In this document: one piece after another, positions 56,181 through 64,000 of the stretch | Numbering within the stretch: the stretch's first letter is position 1 | How the letters are laid out: every line of letters begins with the position of its first letter | NCBI GenBank assembly: GCA_028456385.1 | Contig: JALNQF010000054.1 | Location: 124,001-188,000 of the forward strand | Direction: 5' to 3' | DNA length: 64,000 nucleotides | Source of the DNA: Ophiosphaerella korrae | Taxonomy: Eukaryota; Ascomycota; Dothideomycetes; Pleosporales; Phaeosphaeriaceae | The notes under the pieces: model-generated | What the model was told of the DNA's origin: nothing | Seen by the model: only the letters and a program-made list of their open reading frames with translations | Databases searched by the model: none | Program-made: the position numbers and the translations under genes

Positions 56181-57761
56181 TTATGATAGTAGCGATTCGT
56201 TTAAACCTGGACGAGCGCGTTTACCATAACCAAATGCCAAGTTGCTCTCTTTGGTAGTGACGAACAGGTTGCGGGCATTTTCAGCTGCGTTGCTGGTGCG
56301 TAATTTGTAGTGCCGAAAGCCGTCAAACTTATCACCGTCAGGATGCAATCCCGAGTCTTTGTATATGGCATCGGCGGGGGCTTCGGCCATCACGCTCGGG
56401 GGAAGGTACTGGCCGTTAGAGAGAGTTATATCCTTGATCACTCGGCGACCCAAGGTGGCTGAAACGTGTTAGCATAGGTAATTTTGAGTTGAACTTAGAA
56501 TCGCATACCAAGTTCTGGAGGGTAACAACGAAGTACTTCTCTCATGTACGAGTCAAGTTTCACCATTTGCTGTAGGACTCGCGTCGATAGCTCTCTATCA
56601 TTTTCGGCTAGAACGCTGCGAATCTCCTCGCACAATGAAGGAATATATTTAGGTGTGGCTACCAGAGTAAAAAATATTTTGGTAGCAGTCATAGTGGTCG
56701 TATGAATTGCGGCGAAAGTGAGTTGTAGCTGATGCCTCGCGAGCGTAGGGATATCGAGAGTACCGTCACTAGTAGTTTCACGGGCCGTTATCCACTGCAT
56801 CATATTGTCCGGCTTTTGCTAATTAGGGTCGTTCTTTTCAGCGTTAAGTCTCTGCTGAATTACAGGCTGAAAGAACTTTGCCCCTTTTAACTCTCTTTTA
56901 CGTAGTCGTTGGAATTCTGGAAGGTGAGGCGCTAAGATAGGCCGGAGCCACGGGCACACGGCTCGGACCGCACCGGTTGATGCCATGATATCCAAAGTGT
57001 AATTAATTGCATGTTCGAGGAACTCTGGGTGGCGGCAAAGCTCTGATCCGACAAAGACGCGCCCAGGTGCTTGAGCTACAACGTTAGCAAGAGCCTCATA
57101 GATGACGACTCTAGTCCAGTCTTTGCGGCGAGGGAAATAGTGATTGATAGAGATATCAACCTCCTTATAGATAGCGGAGTTTAAATGTCCTTTGCTTAGG
57201 TTCTTACCAAGCATGATGAATCAGCTTGCATGCTTGACGCACCTAAAGCGGGAGTAAGGTCCAACTTGGTAGAGTGGGTCATACTCGCGACATATGACTC
57301 AATTCTAGTGTACTTGGTTTCCAAGGACCAATATGAGGTTTGCATCGTCCGAGGAGGATGATTATGTAGTCACCCCCTGGCCTTCTACCCGAATTTAGGA
57401 AAATTCCCGACGATGTCCTTAATCATGTTCAAGCCCTTGATAATGCCTGGAGCACAGCCCTCTATAAATAGCCGATACTATGCGGTAAACGGAGCCTTTG
57501 AACTACTTATGGTCAGTTATGGTCTATAGGCTGGTAGAGAATGTGAACCTTTTTATAGCCATCTCGGTACATCTGCGCTGCCGTCCCAAGGAACAATTTG
57601 CGCCGCTCCCCGCCACTAAAGGAGCCGCCAAACACCGGCAATTTCGCTAATTTCAACCCGTAGTTGATTGTTGCAAGTAAGAATAGCAATGCAATAAACA
57701 AAGCAGCGAATGTAACTGTTTGTAGAGTATGCGCCGACCCTGCAATCGATTGGGGGTCCAT
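56181..57761 (-). pseudogene. Cytochrome P450 relic with internal inversion and lost haem cysteine
   Basis: Haem monooxygenase remains, similar in layout to fungal P450s of terpenoid-type pathways. In coding order: ATG 57761, an N-terminal membrane anchor (VTFAALFIALLFLLATINYG) and MYRDGYKK; then FKGSVYRIVSA near 57500; a piece read on the plus strand at about 57338-57475; then TKYTRIESYVASMTHSTKLDLTPAL near 57260-57330; WTRVVIYEALANVVAQAPGRVFVG; I-helix-like LTFAAIHTTTMTA; K-helix ExxR in MREVLRCYPPE near 56540; an intact 50-bp intron 56459-56508; ATLGRRVIKDITLSNGQYLP; and the haem region NLAFGYGKRARPG. The haem ligand Cys of FGYGxHxCPG is Arg here (codon at 56211-56213) and the following helix is missing. 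TAG at 56819-56821 interrupts NDPN-QKPDNMMQW. Clearly non-functional. Confidence 0.88.
57338..57475 (+). other. Inverted segment of the P450 gene
   Basis: While the P450 is encoded on the minus strand, this stretch of about 140 bp reads as P450 only on the plus strand: SEEDDYVVTP, then after a 1-nt frame change PGLLPEFRKIPDDVLNHVQALDNAW. These are exactly the residues expected between FKGSVYRIVSA (minus, ending near 57481) and TKYTRIESY (minus, starting near 57329). The piece is therefore in the right place but flipped. Confidence 0.8.
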
Positions 57762-58666
57762 GATTGCAATGAACAGAAATGGGTTGATATGGAGAGTACT
57801 GCCGTTGGGAGCTGAAGTTGTCTTTATAGTCAAAAACGCCTGCGCTATAACCACTCAAGGAGTTTTTACATGGACTGACAAGCGTCCGCATCCTAGAATT
57901 GTAGCTCGTGGCGCGATAAACGATCTAGGGGGATCGGACCATCGCATTCCTCAACGATGAGATTTGTTCTGTTCCTGCACCTACCTATCTAGGTACTAGT
58001 CCTGCTCATTTTCACGTGGCGAAGGGCTTGGACTAGCACAGCAACTGAACGTCTTGAATGAAAATTCTGGCCCAATGTTGATCTGTTTTGACAAACAATA
58101 GGCGACGCTGTGATGAGTAGTAGCTGTAGGCACAAATGCAAAGTGTATGGAGTGGGCGGCCATTCGGAATCCAGAAATCCGCTCTCCGAGTATTCCCATG
58201 CTATGCAGGTAATGTAGATAGACTCATCGCTTCAAAGTCATGGAGCGTCGTCGGCCAGTGCTAAGAAGGTAGCAATTTTCCTAATTATCAACCGTAATCT
58301 ATATTCGATGTACTTAGCACTTTTATACAGTCGTAAAAATGGACTTACTGTATATTCCATTTTCATTGGTGTAATATTCTACCTTTTCCATTCCTAACAC
58401 CAGAAATAATGAGAAGAGATAGGATACCACGGCGAGGTACAATTTAGGCATGTAGAACGAAAGAAGTTTATTCAGCTAGGCTTGCACTCCATCAACCAAA
58501 TATCAGGAAATTACACACTTGATCTCTAACAACTAAATTTTCCATTTAAATTTACTCCATTATGATCGGCCAATGAGACAAGATTACTCATCTCCTAGTT
58601 ATGGAGCTTCAAATACACACACTTATCTCCACGAATTCTAAATAGGGCCAGATCATTGATTTACCA
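57762..58666. other. Intergenic region between P450 relic and deaminase-like gene
   Basis: No supported gene. It holds the upstream region of the dead P450 and the 3' flank of the deaminase-like gene. Confidence 0.4.
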
Positions 58667-60605
58667 TCAGCGAGGAGACTTGCCGCTCTGGTCGGGTATG
58701 ACAAAGATGTCATGGTCATAATCTTGCTTCCCCAGCACAACATCGAACAATGGAAGTAGTTGTTGGCAATTTTTACACGGAACCCTGAGTACACTTAATT
58801 TAGATGCTTGACCGAGACTCGAACTATCGAAAAGATCCTTGAATGCAGCTGAGTTTCCAATCTGTGGGACTGCGAGGGAAATGCCCCGCAGTTTGCTCAT
58901 GTTCGCATTGGCGTAGTAACGAGGTCTTAAGCTCAGTCATCAGCATTCGCATTTAAAAGGACAGTGTGTATATTGGATAGAGAGAGTGGAAGTACATACA
59001 TGAGAGATGCTACACAATACGTTTCAGCACATCTTCCGAACGGTGTTCCCGGCTTACTCCCAGGTTGCTCGAACCTCGCCCATACATTATCTAGTTTAAT
59101 CTTTAAATCAGCTTGCATTACCGTGAGAAATGGAGCAAGCGCAGCCCTGAGACTATCTTCAGGGAGCTTTGGGCTCTGCTCTGAGTTATATGCTTTGTCA
59201 ACGAGCTTGAAAACACGTGGTTGAAGATATTTCACAAGCACGTCGGTGAAGGCATTCAAGTCATAGCTACCGGCAGCTCGTTGATGCAAAAGCTGAACCA
59301 CTGACTCTCGAATTGGACGCCAGAGTTTGGGATAGCCTTTGATCTTGTCCAATGGGATAGTGACAAACATCGGTATTTGACTTGGATTCCCGGCAACTTG
59401 AAGAATTGCTGCTTGCTGAATGGGTGTGAGCATGAGTTTTGTTGCAGCATTGCTTTCGTCCATCAATGTAAGCTCACGCAAAGACGTCCATAAATTTTCT
59501 ACCAGCGAGTCTTCATCTTTAGGCGAGATTAGAGGAAGTGTTGTACCTGACCAATCGGTTAATTGGTCTCGGAGGATGAAGTCGTGTTTGTATCTATCCG
59601 ACGTTCTGAGGGCATTGAATGCTTCTGCTTGTGTTGGAAAACTGGCCGAGCAAACGCGGGCTGGAGTACTGCCGTAGAAGTATCGAATCGGCTCGTTGGC
59701 TTCCGCATACATGACGCAACTCGTGACTGGAACGTCTCCTGCGGTATCTATAATGATACCATTGTCCCCACGAGCTACAACAAATGCCAGATAAAGACAT
59801 CGAGAGTAGAGCAAACCTAGTGGCAGGTAATAATTCTGCCATGTAGGATTGTTGGAAGTGGGAATCGCAACAGAGAAGATGTATCCTAATGCTGTGGCGC
59901 CGTCGAGAATCTTGAATTCGAGTTTCTCGGGAACGCCGTCCCCAAATTTCACTGGCGTGAGAATAGGAACTATACCCGCCTCTAATTCAGTTTTGATTCG
60001 TATAGCACTACGCCAGTTATTTTGAAATCTTTCAGGATTATTAGCTTATGATCGAGGTGTTTTGCTCAAGCTGTAGCGGGCCCATGTTGCTTATTAATGA
60101 TACCTTTACGCACCATAAATGAAGGTGGTTTACTAACAACACAAAATCTCAGATAGTAATTTTCTGTCTACTCGTTTCCAAACAAGTAGCAGAAGTAGAA
60201 GATTTGTTTAATTAAAATTCGTTCACTTACGGGAGGGGAAAGAAGTCTTCCAATAACCTTTTCACATGTGAAGCGTACTCCGCTCGAATGCCAGTATTTG
60301 GCCCGACGTCTGCACGAAGCTTCTCAACCCAGTCATAAAACTGAAAGTAATTATGTTAGTGACAATGTGATATAAAATTGATGCATTAAAGATATCAAGG
60401 CGTATCTGTGCAACTCACGCATAGCAGTGCTCAACTGGGCACAGGTGCCTCGACTAGTTGTGGATGATAATGTACTTACCCTGGCACAATCTGCATATGT
60501 ATCATCAGAACCATCATTTTTCAGGGTCTTCACCATGAAAGAGGCATCTAACTTGGCGGTTCCTGCAAAAGCTGAGAAGAGGGTTGGGCTCCAGTCGAGA
60601 ACCAT
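58667..60605 (-). CDS. Hypothetical protein with deaminase-like CAE ... PCxxC C-terminus
   Basis: Four-exon model with consistent phases, 507 residues: 60605-60480, 60340-60231, 60028-59000, 58925-58667. Introns: 60341-60479 (139 bp), 60029-60230 (202 bp, long for this genome, so a missed small exon is possible) and 58926-58999 (74 bp). The N-terminal 350 residues are helical and unrecognised (FYDWVEKLRADVGPNTGIRA, LWTSLRELTLMDESNAATKL, LDKIKGYPKLWRPIRESVVQ). The C-terminus carries PGTPFGRCAETYCVASL (Cys412-Ala-Glu414) and, 57 residues on, LRVPCKNCQQLL (Cys472, Cys475). A C/H-A-E plus P-C-x-x-C pair is the zinc-binding and proton-shuttle signature of the cytidine deaminase-like superfamily; C-A-E variants are known in several microbial nucleotide/nucleic-acid deaminase families. 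Substrate unknown. No signal peptide. The intact frame amid dead neighbours suggests selection. Confidence 0.65.
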
Positions 60606-61586
60606 CGTGGAAAGTCAGAGGTCTTTGGCAGAATCTTTTGCGCTGGTTCTAATGCGATATTTTTGACGAGGAAAAAATCCAGTCAGTTGACATTTACTAA
60701 ACATTGGGGCTCTGAGGGGACGAGTTCACTTAACGAGCGAATTTAACGGCAGGGTTCGCTGCGTGCCTTTGATGCAGGCGTAAAATGTCCAACCTAGTAA
60801 AATCCACCTTGCTCCTGCGTCTTAATCTCTAGCTCATCTCTCATTCTTGTCTTCTAATCCTGTCTAGGCGTCTCATTACTGTTGAAATTTTCGAGTGGCC
60901 GAGAGTCCGTAGGTAGCTCGTATAGTAGCGCCAATATTTGCGAGTGTGCGGCTGGGATGACTAGCACAGCAACTAGGTACAGATAGGGTTGCGTCTAGTG
61001 TGTCTTTGGAAGAGTGCTTGATACACCAGCGGGGAATGCTGTGTATGGGCTGGCTGAGAGTCTGTTCAGGATTTTGCCTCGCCTCCCTAGGTATTTTAGG
61101 TACGGTACGTGCAGTCCACCAGGGTCTTACTTTTGCATGAGTAGCTTCACTTGGCGAATATTCATTTGTTCATAGCGGTGATGACCAGGGTGAAGCAGCA
61201 TGCATAGGCATTTCACACGCAAAGAGTTGCATGAGGTCTCAGTAGTCGGCACGCTGGGCTAGGTGCGGCGGTGTGCGGTTGTGTGCGGTTGTGTGCGGTT
61301 GTGTGGCGACCAGTGTCGGCCGCCCACTTTCGCTCACGGGACGGCGCGCACTGTGGAGGCGGAACCCAGCTAGCTGCGAGGTACGCCATTTTTGCCAAGC
61401 CCTCCGCTAAGCCCAGCGACCACCATTGTCCGAATACGAAAGCGCCAGCCACAGGAAGACGTTTTCGTAACTTGTTTCCTTCCCCATTTTGAAGTTAGCA
61501 TTCCGCATCCTGTTCTGAGCCCACGAGATATTCCAACATCAAGCTTCCTATTCAACTTCTCGAGCCAAATCGCCCAAGACACAATT
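60606..61586. other. Intergenic region between divergent genes
   Basis: Upstream region shared by the minus-strand deaminase-like gene and the plus-strand small gene at 61587. It contains a 10-bp minisatellite at 61271-61305. No supported coding sequence. Confidence 0.45.
61271..61305. repeat. 10-bp minisatellite (GTGTGCGGTT)n
   Basis: Three full tandem copies of GTGTGCGGTT plus a partial fourth. Confidence 0.9.
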
Positions 61587-62091
61587 ATGCCCGTAAGTGC
61601 TCCTCTGAGACGGTAATCTTCGGCTTTCTCTTTCGTATCGCCTAACACTAGCGAAGGACCTTCCATCCCGACCAGGCGAATCGAGCCGACCCCGCCTTGC
61701 GCCCGAGCTTGAACCATCCCCAAAGCCAAAACCACCGCCACAAACAGAGCCAGTCTTCGAAAACCTACAAGATCCGTATTTCGAGAACTCAAACTGGACC
61801 AACACCAAAGATGAGTTGGACCTCGATACCTACTTTCATCCATTACGACCGAACCTTGCAAACGACTTTGGTATCCAGGGCTTGCGCCCAGTCATCAGAG
61901 AACCAGAGGTTGACGACTTTCTGCTGGTGGATGACAAAAACACCTTCTACACGTGGAATCCCAATGATGGCCGGCTCTTCAAAATAACGAAACGGGGAAT
62001 CGAAAAGATGACACCCAGCCAAGCCGCAGACTTGATGATGAATGGAATTCAACAGGACGACCTCATGCAGATGGCTAACCCAAAGTCCTGA
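61587..62091 (+). CDS. Small conserved-looking protein with a 6-nt coding first exon
   Basis: The model joins ATGCCC (61587-61592) over a 64-bp intron (61593-61656, GTAAGT donor, CCTAACAC branch point, GAAG acceptor) to exon 2 61657-62091, giving 146 residues. The N-terminal third is Pro-rich (RPGESSRPRLAPELEPSPKP, KPPPQTEP). The rest looks folded: DPYFENSNWTNTKDELDLD, DDFLLVDDKNTFYTWNPNDG, LFKITKRGIEKMTPSQAADL. Starting at an internal Met of exon 2 would drop the Pro-rich region, and the downstream frame lacks an early ATG, so the split ATG exon is preferred. Function not recognised; no signal peptide or transmembrane span. Confidence 0.65.
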
Positions 62092-63253
62092 GATTCCTCC
62101 TCCTGATTTTACTAGATCACAATCTTGTATACATTAAGTTATTTCATGCCACTACCTAATATCTCCAGGCATGCATATTTCCCCCGTATTGTAGCGTGGC
62201 TCCGTCTCTGAATTTCATCGCCGAAAATTTCCTTTCCTCCATCCCATATTGAACTGTGAAGGTTGAAAATCTTCTTAATCCAGTACCATTACTAGCTGCA
62301 TAATAAAGATGATAAACTGAATTATCACTAAACTGGAAAAACTAAATTACCTGCTCGTTACTTACAAGTCACCAAAAAAGAGATTCTTCACAATCGGGTG
62401 GAAGCTTGATTGCCGTTTCTTTTGTGTTCAGTCTAAGCATCTTGGGTTGGCTTGGAAGACGGCTATGGATTGGGTGTGCCTGTAAAATCTGCCCGCGGCC
62501 GCCCGTATTTTCCAGCGTCCGCAACAATCATTCGATCTACAGATTGATTACTCAATTAAGCACTAAACGATCACCCTAAGGACCGTGACCAGCCTAATCA
62601 AGTAATCAATCTGTAGATCGATTGATTGCTGCGGACTCTAGTACTTTCGTTCATCTTGGGCGCTATCCTTATTTTGTTGAAGCATATTATTGAAATCCTG
62701 TCAACTGGATGTACTAGTCTACAAGCGTGTATATTGGGGCCTGGATTGAGGTAAGAACTCAGCGCTGTAATGCATATGCGCAATGTGCTCAGCATGCAAT
62801 AGACAAAGCTAACTCCTGGCTGCAGTTTTCAGCTACGCCGTACTTGTTACATATTTACTAAGTCATGCTGCTTGAAGTGAAACACTGGCAGGGACGAAGT
62901 AGGATTTCGCGGCCCAATGAACTTTATCATATTCACTTTAGCCGCCATCTGTACACATGGCTTGCTGGCATTGCGGTTCAGCTGGTTGATCTCAGTCGTG
63001 GCGTCGCAATACTGCACCACTCCTGGAGAATACAGCTCTTTTATGGTCTCACTCGCAGGGTAGCAGCGAGGTGAGCGAATTGGCTGCGGGGCTGGTACCT
63101 CCATAGCATATGGTCCATGTGATCAGCGTTACATGAGACCAAGCTTCAGCAGCAACCTCTGCGGAGCAAGCTGAAAGAGCAGCCAGCCACGGACGAAGTG
63201 TCTAGAGAATGAACCGATCAGCCTCCAAAAGTAACTCAGAGCAGCTCGTATGA
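62092..63253. other. Intergenic region
   Basis: No supported gene. Its main content is the 120-bp palindromic element at 62517-62636. Confidence 0.45.
62517..62636. mobile_element. 120-bp palindromic element (fold-back MITE candidate)
   Basis: Two inverted arms of about 42 bp flank a 36-bp centre. The left arm contains GTCCGCAACAATCATTCGAT and CTACAGATTGATTACT; the reverse complement of the right arm contains GTCCGCAGCAATCAATCGAT and CTACAGATTGATTACT, about 36 of 42 positions identical. No coding capacity. No clear target-site duplication. Confidence 0.7.
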
Positions 63254-63260
63254 TATATAA
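63254..63260 (+). promoter_or_regulatory. TATA box candidate
   Basis: TATATAA lies 114 bp upstream of the ATG at 63374. Confidence 0.45.
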
Positions 63261-63373
63261 AGCCTCAAGATGTACCCAAGTTTCTCCATCACAGAACTCC
63301 GCAAGATTCAGCATCTACACCTAAGAACGGCTCTCCTAACTTCCATTCTATTCAAGAATCAATTCTCTTCAAA

Positions 63374-64000
63374 ATGGTCAACAAATACATCATCAAAATC
63401 GTCAACAATTCGGGTTCTCCCAAGAACTACGCCCTCTTCTCCGGCCAACCTGAGGTCACCGGACAAGTCAGTGGTAATATCTGGTCCAACGTTTTTGCCA
63501 CTGCTGGAACTCCCCCTGGAGAAACCGCAGAATGGGACATCTATAAAAATTACGTCGCTCTCAGCGCAACCTCCAGCGGTTCCCCAAAATCTGGTGTCAC
63601 AACGAAGGTCAGCGGCCACAAGTCTGTGGAGTTGGGAGTGCAAAACACGGACGGTACTCACACTCCAGGCTCTTCCATCAAATACATTATAATGAAGGGT
63701 GGCTCTACGACAGACCCGGTTCTCATGCCAACTTTTCAGACTACTGAACTCACTCCCCATGGCGTGGACAATGCGTTTGAGATTCAGACTGATTCGACCT
63801 TCACCTTAGATGATGTTAAAAAAGGTAAGTCTTGAGGACAACTGCTGCAAATGCAGCTTAGCAAATCTCGGTGTCCCAGGAGCTGACTCATTTCACAGGA
63901 AACTGGCTTGTCGGTGTTGGTAGCTCTGTAAATGGTGAGGACGGGCCTGCTGCCATGTTTGCTCCCATTCCAGGCTCCAGCTACCAGGTCAAGCCTATCA
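63374..64000 (+). CDS. Conserved fungal hypothetical protein, 3' end outside window
   Basis: Exon 1 63374-63824, intron 63825-63898 (74 bp, GTAAGT donor, GAGCTGACTC branch region, CACAG acceptor), exon 2 from 63899 past the window end; the G/GA junction keeps the frame (DDVKKG-NWLVGVGSS). The protein begins MVNKYIIKIVNNSGSPKNYA and is rich in Gly, Ser and Thr, with alternating polar/hydrophobic stretches suggesting an all-beta fold. It has no signal peptide despite the extracellular-like composition. I recall similar uncharacterised proteins in other filamentous ascomycetes, but no function is known to me. The start context (TCTTCAAAATGG) is good. Confidence 0.8.

Noticed and set aside
58268..58284. 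Second copy of the pogo-like relic (AGGAAAATTGCTACC on the minus strand)
   Set aside because: Only about 15 bp match the relic near 17.44 kb and the flanks do not translate similarly; probably chance.
1..64000. CRISPR arrays, operons, Shine-Dalgarno sites, riboswitches
   Set aside because: None present; the sequence is a eukaryotic nuclear genome with spliceosomal introns.

Overview
The window looks like a filamentous ascomycete, most likely Dothideomycetes. Introns are short (about 46-75 bp) with GTAAGT-like donors and CTAAC/CTAAT branch points. The gene families are typically fungal: Clr5 domain, PigL_N/HeLo-like domain, DUF6601-like, NB-ARC/TPR NLRs, CHAT-TPR, and ustiloxin-type short tyrosinase. 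Several dead genes carry isolated CpA-to-TpA nonsense changes, the signature of repeat-induced point mutation (RIP). This is inference from content; the species cannot be named.

Layout. 1-11.6 kb: the cytoplasmic dynein heavy chain gene, intact but cut at its 5' end by the window edge. 12.7-27.2 kb: accessory DNA holding decayed members of families tied to fungal non-self recognition and programmed cell death: a CHAT-TPR gene, a truncated F-box-like/ankyrin gene, a SesB-like hydrolase-NB-ARC-TPR NLR, and a DUF6601-like membrane protein. Two genes here look intact, a VOC/glyoxalase-like gene and a HeLo-like (PigL_N) gene. 29.3-39.6 kb: a two-copy-domain nuclear-type hypothetical, a GT31-like glycosyltransferase with a PAN-like tail, and four lineage-specific hypotheticals, one or two of them eroding at the 3' end. 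42.1-57.8 kb: an intact sugar transporter (5 exons), a dead DHA2-type MFS efflux pump with a 378-bp TIR element inside one intron, a dead tyrosinase, a small two-exon hypothetical, a four-exon Clr5-domain gene with one in-frame TAG, and a dead cytochrome P450 with a small internal inversion and no haem cysteine. The efflux pump, tyrosinase and P450 together look like the remains of a secondary-metabolite cluster. 58.7-60.6 kb: a four-exon gene whose C-terminus carries a C-A-E ... P-C-x-x-C signature, a candidate zinc-dependent deaminase-fold protein. 61.6-64 kb: a small gene with a 6-nt coding first exon, a 120-bp palindromic element, and the start of a conserved fungal hypothetical cut by the window end.

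The strongest leads are the deaminase-like protein, the P450 with an inverted exon piece, the TIR element housed in an MFS intron, and at least eight single CpA-to-TpA nonsense mutations spread over unrelated genes between 19 and 53 kb. No tRNA, rRNA, CRISPR or prokaryotic feature was seen.
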